This document shows positions 43,442 through 63,414 of a DNA stretch of 64,000 nucleotides, one piece after another; position 1 is the first letter of the stretch; each line of letters begins with the position of its first letter. The stretch spans positions 2,728,001 through 2,792,000 of the forward strand of contig OZ218954.1 of NCBI GenBank assembly GCA_965112735.1, read 5' to 3'. The position numbers and the translations under genes are program-made. The stretch is from Phaeosaccion multiseriatum. Taxonomy: Eukaryota > Ochrophyta, other classes. The notes below the pieces were generated by a model, which made no database searches, was not told the origin of the DNA, and worked only from the letters and a program-made list of their open reading frames with translations.

Positions 43442-43799
43442 TCAGGCTCCCGCTCCGACTTGGGCGAAGACCTCGGGTGGTGTAGTTGGGTCCGCTTCAG
43501 CCCCCCAATCGTCTCCTCCTGCTGCGGCGCTGACCCGTTCTTGCATGGCAATACGGCTGTCGCGTAGAGGGTCGAGCGTAGGGGCCAGCAGCCGCGTATA
43601 TCTGACCCGACACGACCACACAGGAGAGGGGGAGGGGGGTTAGGTGGAGAGTTGTGATCAGACCAGCGAGGGAGAGGGGGCTTAGGAGGGGGGGTTCAGT
43701 GGTGAGTTGTGGAGTGGACAGCCGGGCTGAGGCGAGTCCGTGGCAAGTTCCAGTGGACGCGTGCGGACAAAGATTCGAATGGGAGAGATGTGTGTGTGT

Positions 43800-43886
<87 letters not shown>

Positions 43887-46800
43887 CTTGGGAGACTCTT
43901 GTGCGGGAGGGGAGGGGAGGCGAAAGAGCACCCAAGATGCAAAGACGACCGCTGATGTGGCGTTGGGCCGACAAGAAGGGGGCACATTGTAACGGAAACA
44001 TAACGGCAATTGTCTCACAGCTGTCTGGATCCGCCCGCGACGAGCATGTATACCCAACATTGGTGGTGGTGTGGCATTTGAGGCAACACGCCAGGGAGCG
44101 TATGTGAGCCACAAGCCTATCTGGTGCCAACTCTTAAACCTTACAAGCACCCACCCACCCACCCACGTAGGTATAGGTACGTGCGTCCATACGTAAGCAA
44201 CGTACCTGTCAAAGTACAGCTGCTGCTTGATGAGGAGACCGAACTCTCTCGGCAGCTTGAGGCCGTTGTCGTTGGACACTTGCACAAGCTCCATGAGAAG
44301 ACCGGTTACTTCGTCGTCGGTGGCCGAGCCGACATCACCGCCCTGCATGGCATCCACAACCTTACAACACGGAGAGTATAGTGTATTACACCGCACAGGA
44401 GCAGCAAGAGGGGATGGCAGTGGATGGGATGGCAGCAAGAGGGGATGGCAGTGGATGGGATGGCAGCAAGAGGGGATGGCAGTGGATGGGATGGCAGCAA
44501 GAGGGGATGGCAGTGGATGGGCAGGGCAGGGCAGGACAGAACAACAAGACATGGGGCAGCAACAGAGTTGCAGCGGGCGCGGTGACGGTGAGAGCGGCCC
44601 GAGGAAAGGAGGGAGGGAGGGGGGGGGGGCAGTACGCGGGGTGGAGAAAGAAAAAGAGAGGAAGCACGGAACGGAAGGGGACGACGAGGGGAGAGCGACC
44701 ATTGGCCCATGCACACCAAGATAAGATAAGATAAGATAAGATAAGAAGCCCTGGGTACACACTACACCCAGCATTGCCTTCTACTGCCATCCACCCACTG
44801 CCATTCATCTGCTGCCATCCATCCACCACCATCCATGTACCCACTGCCATCCATCCACTGCCATGCACCCCGCTGCCATCCATCTGCTGCCATCCATCCA
44901 CTGCCATCCATGTACCCAGCACAGTCTTGCGCAGCACGTCCTGTAGTCAGTACGCGAAGAAGGAGTAACTCGCCGGATGGAGGTTGTCCACAACACCAGT
45001 GCAGTGAAAGTGAAGAGCTGCCCGCCGCGTGCCACCCCCCGAACCCTTCCTCCCTCCCTCCCTCCCTCCCTCCCTCCCTCCCTCCCTCCCTTCCTTCCTC
45101 CCTTCCTCCCTCCCTCCCTCCCTCCCTCCCTCCCTCCCTCCCTCCCTCCCTCCCTCCCTCCCTCCCTCCCTCCCTCCCTCCCTCCCTCCCTCCTTCCCTC
45201 CCTCCCTCCCTCCCTCTCTCCCTCCCTCCCTCCCTCCCTCCCTTCTCTCACCGCCGGATCCAGGTTGTTGAACTTGCTCCACAGCCCTTTTAGGTCCATT
45301 GCAAAGCGGTCAATGTCCACCGTGCCCACTGTGGCGCCCATCACACACAACGACTCTGCCATTGCTTCAAAGTTCTCCTCCACAAGGGCATCCGCGAGAC
45401 CGCTCACTCCCTTCCATGTGCCTGGGTGGGGGAGAGAGGGAGGGAGGGAAGGGGGAGGGGTGTACGTAAAGCATTACGTAAGCACGGTGTGCAGGGGGTG
45501 AGGTGAGCGAGGATTGGCGACGATGGAAGCATTATGTAAGTCGCACTCTTTTGCAGACTTGTCGGTCCCCAAATGACTTTGACAACGACGGCAAGCCTCG
45601 CACACTGCACACGTTACTTCGCAAGGCTTCTTCCTCTTTCTTTGTTCGCTTTCACTCTTTGCAGTCACTCACCCGGAGAGAATCTCCCCACAATGCCAAA
45701 GTCAATGAAACCCACTCGCCCATCGTCGAGCACGAGCAGATTCCCAGCTGTAGAACCAACACGTACGGACAAAAAGAAAAGTCAGTAGTGCGAGCGGTAC
45801 AGGGGGGGGGAAGAGGGCAGGAGAGGTGGGCACTTCGTAACTAGGCCTTCATCCTCCTGTGTTGCCACGTACAGACAGAGAGCTAAGCAGATAGGCAGAC
45901 ACGCCGGGAGGGGAGGCCCCAGGCCGGGGGTAGGGAAGTAGGAAAGCGAGGAAGTCGCGCGCGCACACACACACAGCGGCTTGCTTCCCCTCCCCTCCTC
46001 TTACAGGCTTCCCCCCCTCGTATAGTCACACACATGCACAAACACACACACACACACACACATGTACACACACGCACAAACACACACAGAGACACACACA
46101 CATGTACACATGCACACACGCATACGTGCACAATTACGTATGCTTAGGTTGACTCCTTCCGGAAACATCTCTCTTACCGTGTACGTCTGCGTGGAAGAAA
46201 TCGTTCTGCGGGATGGGGCGTCAGGACAGAGGGTGTCAGGACAGAGAGTGTCAGGACAGAGGGTGTCAGGACAGAGAGTGTCAGGACAGAGAGTGTCAGG
46301 ACAGAGGGTGTCAGGACAGAGGGTGTCAGGACAGAGGGTGTCAGGACAGAGGGTGTCAGGACAGGGTGTCAGGACAGAGGGTGTCAGGACAGAGGGTGTC
46401 AGGACAAAGGGTGTCAGGACAGAGGGTGTCAGGACAAAGGGCGTCAGGACAGAGGGTGTCAGGACAGAGGGTGTCAGGACAGAGAGTGTCAGGACAGAGG
46501 GTGTCAGGACAGAGAGTGTCAGGACAGAGAGTGTCAGGACAGAGAGTGTCAGGACAGAGGGTGTCAGGACAGAGGGTGTCAGGACAGAGAGTGTCAGGAC
46601 AGAGAGTGTCAGGACAGAGGGTGTCAGGACAGAGAGTGTCAGGACAGAGAGTGTCAGGACAGAGAGTGTCAGGACAGAGAGTGTCAGGTGTCAGGACAGA
46701 GGGTGTCAGGTGTCAGGACAGAGGGTGTCAGGACAGAGAGTGTCAGGACAGAGAGTGTCAGGACAGAGGGTGTCAGGACAGAGGGTGTCAGGACAGAGAG

Positions 46801-48374
46801 TGTCAGGACAGAGGGTGTCAGGACAGAGGGTGTCAGGACAGAGAGTGTCAGGACAGAGGGTGTCAGGACAGAGAGTGTCAGGACAGATGGCGTCAGGACA
46901 GAGGGTGTCAGGACAGAGAGTGTCAGGACAGAGAGTGTCAGGACAGAGAGTGTCAGGACAGAGGGTGTCAGGACAGAGAGTGTCAGGACAGAGAGTGTCA
47001 GGACAGAGAGTGTCAGGACAGAGGGTGTCAGGACAGAGGGTGTCAGGACAGAGGGTGTCAGGACAGAGGGTGTCAGGACAGAGGGTGTCAGGACAGAGGG
47101 TGTCAGGACAGAGGGTGTCAGGACAGAGAGTGTCAGGACAGAGGGTGTCAGGACAGAGAGTGTCAGGACAGAGAGTGTAAGGACAGAGGGTGTCAGGACA
47201 GAGAGTGTCAGGACAGAGGGTGTCAGGACAGAGAGTGTCAGGACAGAGATATGAGTGTCAGGACAGAGAGTGGAGTGCCAGGACAGAGAGTGTCAGGACA
47301 AAGGGCGTCAGGACAGAGGGTGTCAGGACAGAGGGTGTCAGGACAGAGAGTGTCAGGACCGAGGGTGTCAGGACAGAGAGTGTCAGGACAGAGGGTGTCA
47401 GGACAAAGGGCGTCAGGACAGAGGGTGTCAGGACAGAGACAGAGGGTTCAGTGACTTACTGACCTTCATGACGGACAGCGTCCAGGTGTTGAGTGCGTCA
47501 ATGAGTGTTTGGGCAGGGTCGTCTGTGTACTCTCCGATGGCGTCGAGGTCAGTGAGGGATACGCCTCGAAGGCGCTCCATCGTCAGCACCTTCTTGGTTG
47601 TCGCATCCCAGTACACCTTCATTGTGTGTGTGTGTTTTCGTGTGGGCATGGCAAGACAGCACAGCGAACAAAACGTGCGGGTGGGTAAGGTTGAGGTGGG
47701 CAGGATTGGGCATGGGAATAGCAAAGCAGCAGAGAGAGAAAGAGAGAGGGCGAAGAGAGAGAAGGGCAGAGCTGAGCAGAGGGGGAGGGGAGGGGAGCAG
47801 TTCAGAGAAGAACAGCATCTCAACCCAGCCCCTCTTTCAGCGTGTCTCTCTCCTCGTGTCCATCTCTCTCTCTCTTTCTCCTCTCTGTCTCTCTTTCTCC
47901 TCTGTCTCTCTCTCTTTCTCCTCTCTCTTTCTCCTCTCTCTCTCTCTCTTTCTCCTCTCTCTCTCTCTTCTCTCCGTCTCTCTCCATGTCTGTCCCACCT
48001 TCGGACACGTGGACACCTTCAACAGCCTCTCTCTCTCCAAGAAGTCACTGAAGGTGCTAAGGTTCTTGGCCTCAAGCTCAAAGTCAAGCTCGTCCAGCAT
48101 GGAGGTGCGAATGTCTCCAACTATGTCGGATGTGGATAGGCGCGTGGCGAAGCGGGGGTTCACCAGCTCCACCACACGAGACCTGTCCTCAGGCAAGCAG
48201 GGAGGCACGCAGACACACAGAGAGAGAACACACGCCGAACAGCCAACATGCACACGCATACACGTACACACACACGCGCATACATACACATACATACACG
48301 CCAACGGCCAGTCAACACACGAAGAGGGGGTTTGGCTTGAAGTGAGAGGTGGCGGCAAGAAGGATGTGTACGGG

Positions 48375-48408
<34 letters not shown>

Positions 48409-50210
48409 AGGCAGAGCCATACTTACACCACGTAGAGGAAGCTGAGATCGGTGTTGAGAACCGAGCCCACGCCTGGCTTTTGCACCTTAATTACAACGTC
48501 TGAGCCGTCCTTCAACCGAGCCTCGTACACCTGACCATCCAGGGCAGAGCATTAGCGGAGTTAGTCAGCCCCGTTCCATTTCCAACCCCAGAGCCCCGCA
48601 AGCCAAGCCAAAGGGCTGAAAGAAGGGCCCCCTTGGGCTCATGCAGTAGTAGAAGGACGGGATTGCTTTCCATCTGCTCTCTCCGTCTCTCTGTGGGTGA
48701 GGTGCAGTCACTCATCGCTGCTGGCGAGGAGTAGGAGGGGGCTTGGAGGGAGCGAGTTGTGGGCACGAGTAGTTGGGGAGGTACTGGGGCCCAATTCGAC
48801 TCACCTGCGCGATGGAAGCGGAGGCGAGGGGCTTCGTGTTGACGTAAGCGTACACTTCCGTCAGCGGCCGCCCGAGATCCTTCTCAATTATGCGGCGCAT
48901 TCGCCTCCAGGACACGGGCTCCGTGCTGAGAGAGGAGAGGGAAGGGAAGAAGCAGGAGAAAGACCAACCAAGAGGGACGAGGGTGAGACGTGCATCCTAT
49001 ATATCACTAGTATGTCAACGATAGCACTAATATGTCAACGAAGAAGAAGCCCCTCGGGGGGCAGGCTGTGTGTTTGGGACGTTCGGCTAGAGTTGGGCCC
49101 TTCGCGACGATGCGAACGACTGCGGGGGAGGGTGGGAACTGAACACGACCCTCTGTAGTTTGGTAAGTGTGTAGGTAGGTGAGCGGGTAGGTGTAAGACA
49201 GGACGAGGTGCTTTGGACGCCCTCGTTACCGCCCTCCCGCTCTTCTTCCCCAGGACCCTAGGCCTGGACTCACGGCCCGCTTTCTCTCTATCTCTCTTTC
49301 TCTGCGCAAAGAGACAAAGCTCTCGAACGCTGTGCCTCCCGCACCAACCTGTCGAGCAATTTCTGGAACTCCCGTACGTACTCCGGCGGAAATAGGCTCG
49401 GCGAGGAGGCAATGAACTGCCCTATCTTGACGTACGTGGCTCCCAGCCCCTCGAATAGCTCTCTAAGGAGCTTGGGCGGCGCCTTGTCGACTGTCTCTCT
49501 CAGTGACTGCCCCCTGGCCACGCTGCCGATGATCCCCCTCGTGAGGCTTAAGCTGCTGATCATGGCTGCCCGAGCCGCGGTCACCGTTCTGGAGGTGCCG
49601 GACCCGACGCCAACCCCCCTTATCATTCCCACCGTCTCCGACAGAAGATCCCGACTCTCGGCTGCAAGAGGCACACAGACAGACACACGTAGGCAGTAGG
49701 GGGCATGGGTATGCAAAGCAAAGAAACAGAAGGGTGAGGAGCGCAAGACGAGAGACGCCAGACCACCCTCCTTTTCCCTGCCCTCTCTTGGAAGCTTCAT
49801 CGCTGACGCGGTGCGCAGTTCTCAAGCCTTGGCGTCTTACATAGTATTTGCCGAGCGCTCCTCTTGCCCTCTCCCTCGATCCCTTCTGGCTCGTTCGTCG
49901 CTCTCGCTGTGGTGGTGCTGCTGCTCCTGCTGCTGCTGCCCCTATCCCCCTCAAGGCTGGCATGGCGATAAGACCCTCGAAATAAGCCGCGGATGGAGGC
50001 GCTGCTGCTACTACTACTGCTACTGCTGCTGCTGCCACTACTACTCCTGCTCCTCTTGGAGTGTCCCCTGAGCACTGCTGCCCGTCCGGACCTCGCTGCT
50101 AGCCTAGGCGTCGCGACGAAAGCCGCGCCGTTGTGGAGCACGACGAAGATGGGTACTAGCAGGAGCAGCAGACCCGCTCCCGTGGCGCTGGAGAGAGGAG
50201 CGAGCCTCAT
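43442..50210 (-). CDS. ABC1K/UbiB-family atypical kinase, probably plastid-targeted
   Basis: Eleven exons: 50210-49841, 49661-49349, 48925-48805, 48530-48427, 48182-47999, 47616-47464, 46205-46178, 45747-45673, 45421-45252, 44360-44206 and 43601-43442; about 610 residues. The family motifs are present in order: KIGQ (about 202-205), the Ala-rich loop ASIAQ (264-268), IKVQ (Lys about 283), the acidic [19 protein letters not shown] (420-427, usually HADPHPGN) and IDFG (439-442). The C-terminus has [17 protein letters not shown], as in plant ABC1K proteins. These kinases regulate prenylquinone metabolism in plastids and mitochondria. The N-terminus is a signal peptide ([12 protein letters not shown]), then [16 protein letters not shown] and a Ser/Arg-rich stretch, matching a bipartite complex-plastid presequence. 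Intron 6 contains a 1.2-kb minisatellite. Confidence 0.96.
43795..43885. repeat. (GT)n microsatellite
   Basis: About 43 GT units, nearly uninterrupted, in the last intron of the ABC1K gene; CA on the sense strand. Confidence 0.97.
44400..44525. repeat. 31-bp minisatellite, about four copies
   Basis: Unit GCAGCAAGAGGGGATGGCAG followed by TGGATGGGATG, in the intron between exons 9 and 10 of the ABC1K gene. A related inverted-sense array of CTGCCATCCATCCA units lies at 44780-44912. Confidence 0.93.
45049..45245. repeat. (CTCC)n tetranucleotide array
   Basis: About 195 bp of CCCT with a few CCTT units, directly adjacent to the donor of ABC1K exon 9; GGAG on the sense strand. Confidence 0.96.
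46216..47450. repeat. 15-bp minisatellite, about 80 copies
   Basis: Unit GGTGTCAGGACAGAG repeats with a 15-base period for over 1.2 kb. Copies alternate between GAGGGTG and GAGAGTG variants, with rare AAAGGGCG copies and two short deletions near 46685-46715. It occupies almost all of ABC1K intron 6. The period keeps frames open and creates spurious ORFs of over 400 codons. Confidence 0.97.
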
Positions 50211-50583
50211 CACTTGGTGACTCAGTCCAAGGAAGGCCTCCGAACAGTTGGAATCTATACAGCAGGAAGATGAAGGGATGTTTCGAAGATGAAGACAAAT
50301 GCCACAGACAGAGGAGTGCAGCAGGGGATGCGCACTGTTCGCAGAGGGAGGTTTAAAGTGATGGAGGCAGGGGTTATCAAGCAAGAAGGCCACGCCGATG
50401 GTCGTCTGCTGCCATCGCGCCCCGTTACTTTTTCCTTTTCTCCTTTTTTTTTTTCCTCTCTCCCTGTCCTCATCTCCCTGCCTTGCCTTCTCAACGAGCA
50501 AACACACGTCGCGTAGCCACATAACCTCCCACAAGACGTTGAAATAGGCAGATGAAAGCGTGAAGAGAGGGGCTCAATTCTAA
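50211..50583. promoter_or_regulatory. Divergent promoter region, ABC1K / Cys-rich membrane protein
   Basis: 373 bp between the two ATGs. It contains a T run (50443-50452) and otherwise unremarkable sequence; no TATA box was found. Confidence 0.4.
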
Positions 50584-52007
50584 ATGGGTGTGAAGAGACG
50601 ACTCAGTTGCTGGGGGGCAGGAGCTACGGCAGTAGTGCTCCATGCGCGAGCACTACATGCGTGGCCATCACCTGTGCATGCCATCGCGTCGGAAGCAGCA
50701 GAAGCAGCAGAAAAAGTAGCAGCAGCTGTAGTAGTAGCACCGGCAGGGGCACGAGCAGGATCGACCGTACAAGGGCCCGCAGTATCAGCGCAACGCCTGC
50801 TCGACGAAGTGGGAGCTGAGGAAGCGGAAATCAGCTGCTGCGCCCCCCCTTACACCACCAGGGACTGCAACACTGCTTACGTTGACGAGACCACGGGAAC
50901 AGAGTGGGCCTGCGAGTCGACCGCGAGTTTGTACTTGACCTGCGGCAGCTGCTCGGTCACCTCGGCCGTCTCCGAGGCGAGCTGCTCCTCCTGCTGCAGC
51001 TCCGTGGTAGACGAGTGCATGGATGAAAAGGTAGAATGGTTGGTGTACATCGCCTTGCTCGTCGTCTTGTCCATGTGCTGCCTATGCAGTGTCGCGTGCG
51101 CCTTCACTGAAACGAGGCGGAGGAGGAAGGGCATGTCTTTCGCAAGGTCAGTGGCTTTGCCGAGCGGGGAGGAGAGCAGTGGTGGTGACCAAGCCAATTC
51201 CGAGGCGTGCTCCTTCCCTGTCATGTACGTTCGCCCATCTTCTCCTACTTTCTGCAAGGCTGACTGGCGTTTCGCCCCCTCTCCCTCCCTCCCTCCCTCC
51301 CTCCCTCGTACCCTTCCTCTTGCTGCTGATGCTTCTTTCCACCTGGTGCCGCATCCCGAAACTGTTGAACAGAGCCTACAGCCTCCCTCAAGGTATGCCG
51401 ATAGTGAGAGCGACTGTCGCTTCGTTTCGCCAGGGTGGCCGCGCGGGTGGCGGGGGGCGGAAGGACGGACAGCAGGTAAGCGTTCGTTCTCGTCGAGCAA
51501 GAAAGCACATCAACTTCTCCGACTGCGTACTGAGTACTCCACCACTACCACACCTCCTTCTCCTCCTCCTGAATGGCTGCACAGGCTGACGGCGACTCTA
51601 CCATGGAAGGTGGTGACGCCTTCGCAGATGATGATGGCTCCGCCCCCATTCCTATCGCAGCCATGACAGACGACGACCTGGGGCTAACAGCCGTGCCCTA
51701 CACTCCCACCGCACTCTTCTGTAGAGCCCCGCGAGGACAGGAAGGTCCCTCTAGGCTCGTCCTCCCTGGCGACTCTAGGGCCAGCGACGTGCGAGGAAGC
51801 AGGCATCCCCACTATCGCTTGGAGCAGGGCCAGGCGCCGCAGGTGGAGGTCGGGTCGGGGACCGCCGCCGGAGAGGTGAGGGTGACGGTGGCGTCTGCTG
51901 GTGTCCCTCCGAACCGCTCTTCGGGGAGAGGCGGTGGGGGCGGGGTAGGTGGGGATGATGACCTTTCTTCTTCCTTGCTGGAGAGAGACTCTCTGGCGGA
52001 GCGGTGA
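50584..52007 (+). CDS. Cys-rich single-pass membrane protein, unknown
   Basis: Three exons, 50584-51146, 51382-51475 and 51585-52007, about 359 residues. AG|GTCAGT and CAG|GTAAGC donors join in phase to TACAG|C and GCACAG|GCT. A possible signal peptide is followed by an Ala/Val-rich stretch. Next comes a compact domain with about 12 cysteines, including SCCAPPYTTRDC, WACES, LTCGSCS and CSSCCSS. A single helix (LVYIALLVVLSMCCLCSVACAF, about 152-174) with a TETRRRRK stop-transfer precedes a cytoplasmic tail that is acidic (EGGDAFADDDGSAP) and Gly-rich. This is the layout of a small type I surface or endomembrane protein. I recognise no family. The middle exon is short and is the least certain. 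Confidence 0.6.
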
Positions 52008-52311
52008 CGACAGGTCGACGACTTGCGACAGCCGCTTCAAAAGCTACTAAGGACCTTTCTTTGTACAGACAGCCTCCAAATCTTTGATTTAGACTTTGTA
52101 TAGCTTCTTCGGTATTGTACTTAATGACATTGCTGTTACCAATATTACGTTATTACGGTACGTACGATATATCCGTACGACCGGCGTCCCAGTGACCGAC
52201 GAGTGGTCGCCAACTTGGAGCGTTTCATTTTTGGAGCACCAACGTGTGGCACCCAACCTTCCGGCGGGAATTCTCGATGTTGCTCCCACCTGGCGTGGCC
52301 AACATACAGAT
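52008..52311. other. Gap before the LRR gene
   Basis: 304 bp of relatively AT-rich sequence with repeated TACG motifs (52153-52185). The frame of the next gene is open through it but has no ATG, so it is taken as promoter and 5' UTR. An acceptor-like ACAG just before the ATG could mean a spliced leader exon. Confidence 0.4.
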
Positions 52312-60310
<7,999 letters not shown>

Positions 60311-61253
60311 TCACCACAAATTAGTAGACTGATAGATTGAATTGATACAAATCAATCCTGCGTAGTCCTACACACACACACACTCCGTCCCTTGCGCACA
60401 CACGCGCATGCATGTCGCTCCCCACAAACACACTCACGCACGCACACGCGCACACACACGGGCACACATCCTTTTCTCGCGAAATCGCAGTATACAGTAG
60501 ATAGAAAAAGAGTGAATTTGTTTTGGAATACCCTTTACTGCGTCTTAGCTGTTGAGTGAGACTTGAAGGCTTCTATGAACCCAATCTGAACAGGGAGTAT
60601 GAGTCTGATTCGACACCGCTTTGGACCACTTAGACGAACTTTGACCCAGCTTCGAGGCAGCTTTGAATCAACTTTGAGAAGTCGGGTAAGAGCGGGTCAC
60701 ATGCTCAAAGTTGGCTCAAAGGTGACTCAACTTGGCTCAAAGGTGGCTCAAAGCTGGCTCAAACTAGGGCTCAAAGGTGATTCAAAAGCGGTTCAGCCAG
60801 ACGTTTGTTCATTCGGGGCTCAAGTCTCACTCAACCGCGAACGCGCAGTAAGGGGAGCCGCACACCCGGTGGCCGCCGGTAGGTAGAATCGACCCCTGAC
60901 GTGCTATCGACCACATTCTCGACATACTATCGGGCCCTGGGGGCCCGATAGCGGATAGCACGCCGGCTGACGCTGGCGATAGCAGATAGCACACCGGCTG
61001 GCGCCGGCGATAGCAGAAAGCAGATAGTAAGTGAGGGGGAGAGGAGAGGAGAGGAGAGGAGAGCAGAGTATAGTAGAGTAGAGCAGAGTAGAGGAGAGGA
61101 GAGCAGAGTATGGTAGAGTAGAGCAGAGGACAGCAGAGGTCTACCCAGGCTCTCTCGCACACAGGCAGGGCTCTCTTGCGATACACAACGCACACACACA
61201 CAAACACACACACACGCACGCACACACACGCACGCACACACACGCACACACAA

Positions 61254-61284
<31 letters not shown>

Positions 61285-61292
61285 AACACACA

Positions 61293-61371
<79 letters not shown>

Positions 61372-61374
61372 ACG

Positions 61375-61441
<67 letters not shown>

Positions 61442-61583
61442 GAACACATCGAAACACAAAACCAAACCATTACTATTAGGCAGTAGATGGCACCAGATGT
61501 CCCCTTCCCCCCGTCCCCCCTGTCCCCCCCCGTCCTCCTCTCTCCTCTCTTGGGTCAGCCCAGTGGGCAAGAAATCGGGCTAG
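60311..61583. other. Intergenic gap between LRR and Tat-SF1-like genes
   Basis: Contains CA-rich stretches (60370-60470), about ten degenerate copies of a 12-bp GGCTCAAAGGTG unit (60690-60830), a perfect hairpin (CTATCGGGCCC / GGGCCCGATAG, 60927-60951), a twofold repeat of about 36 bp (60950-61025), GAGGAGAGGA/GAGCAGAGTA repeats (61030-61135) and a long CA array (61190-61438). No gene supported. Confidence 0.55.
61190..61438 (+). repeat. (CA)n microsatellite
   Basis: About 250 bp of CA with CG and AA interruptions, ending about 150 bp before the ATG of the Tat-SF1-like gene; it may lie in its promoter or 5' UTR. Confidence 0.96.
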
Positions 61584-62626
61584 ATGAACGGAACTAAAGC
61601 GAGCTCAAGTGGGGGGGCTTCGGGTCCACCCTCGGTAAGCAAGCAGTGGTTTTATCTGCCTCCACCTCCTCCGCCGGTCTCTGGCGAGAATGGCGATGGA
61701 AAGGCGCAGCAGCAGCCGCCGCAGAAGGGACCTGTATCCGAGGCGGCCCTTTTTCTCTTGCTACAGAGCCGCCAAGTGCCCCCCCACGCGCTTGGCTGGA
61801 CCCCTGGGCAGGATGAGTGGAAGCCCCTCCTAGAGCTCACACCCTTTGACATAGTCGCTCGGGCTCTGGCCACGGGGTGGATGTTCATGGGGCAGCCGGA
61901 GGAAGGAGAAGCAGCGGCTGCGGTAGAAGGAGGAGGAGAGCAGAAGCCGAGGCTGGTGCAGAAGGGACCTGTGCACGCCTTGGCTCTCGTGCACATGTTT
62001 GCCCAAGGAGAGCTGGACGGGATGACGCTGGTGTGGTCGGAAGGGATGAGCGACTGGAAGCCTTTGGCGGAGGTGAGGAGCAGGAGCAGGGGATTGAATT
62101 TCATCTCTCTTTCTCCTCTCCTTTGCTGTCATTTCTCTCTCCATTCTTCACGTAGAGTAAAGCCGCCCCTCCCCACCCTGCCTCGTCTCCTTTGCCCTCT
62201 GCCCCTCACCTCAGTTGCCGGGGCTGAAGCAGCTCATGCAGATGGAGGCCGAAGGGGAGGAGGAGGCAGATATGGTGGAGAAGGACACAGCCCCTGCTGG
62301 GAACGCGCAGCCCGGGGGAGGAGGGGATATCTTGGAACAGACTCAAGCGGCTATGATGGTGTTCGAGCCAGAGGAGGAGAAGCAGCCAGCTCTCCCCCAA
62401 GAGATGCTGAACAAGATGAAAGAAAAGGTGCGTTGCCGTCTGTCGCTCCCCTGGGTTGCTTGGATGGGGCTCTCTGTCTCATAGAGCAGGTGTTTGATGA
62501 CGAGCAAGTCGTAAGCTGCTATGAGCTGTGCAACAAAACTGATTTTTGTCTCGCTCCCTTTCCCCAAGCGATTCTCTCTCTTCACTGATCGACTCGTTCG
62601 GCTTCTGCGTCGGTTGCTACTGCTGC

Positions 62627-62663
<37 letters not shown>

Positions 62664-63366
62664 GTCTCGCCCTCTATGCGTGTGTACCAAGCAGGATACA
62701 ACAAGAGGTTACACCAGCGACGGAGGCACCCGGTATATTTGGGACGCAGACACCGACGCTTGGCGAGAAGCTCTCGAGGGAGAGAGCATCAGCGAAGACG
62801 AAGACGAGGGAGGGGCGGGAGCAGAAACCAAAGGTGGGAAGGGCGAGGAGCCGGCATGGAGAGTGAACAAGAAGAAGAGAGAGGCGGCAAAGCAAGCGAT
62901 ATGGCAAGAGAAGCTGAGGCTAAAGAAGCTCAAGGCAGAAGAGGAGGGCATTGTGTGGGTGGAATCGGGCAAAGGGAAAGACGCACAAACGGGTGCGGCG
63001 ACTAACGGTGGAGATGATTCAGGAGCAGCAGCAGCAGGAGGAGGAGGAGGGGAAGGGGAAGGGGGGGAGGCGAAGAAGAAGAAGAGGGGCGGCGGCAAGA
63101 AGAAGAGGAGGCTGGCGTTTAGTGAAAAGGCGACCAAGAAGTGGGTCTATGTCAAAGGCCTTCCAACGGACGTTACCGAGGACGAGCTGGCCACGCACTT
63201 CAAACTGGTGAGGAATGATTGACTTGCTCCGGGGGGGTAGGGAGACGGGGGCAGTGGTGGGTACACAAGTTTCATCTTTCAACTTTCCCACTTACTTGCT
63301 CGCTTACTACTACTCACTCTTCGGAGGCGCTTTCCGGTGCCTGGTCATGGACTGAATTCCCCTCTC

Positions 63367-63414
<48 letters not shown>

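Noticed and set aside
46216-47450. CRISPR-like array
   Set aside because: Units are contiguous 15-mers without unique spacers, there are no cas genes, and the genome is eukaryotic.
46062-47454. Overlapping ORFs of over 370 codons with RVSGQ / CQDRG repeats
   Set aside because: They are the 15-bp minisatellite read in three frames; the flanking minus-strand kinase exons show the region is an intron.
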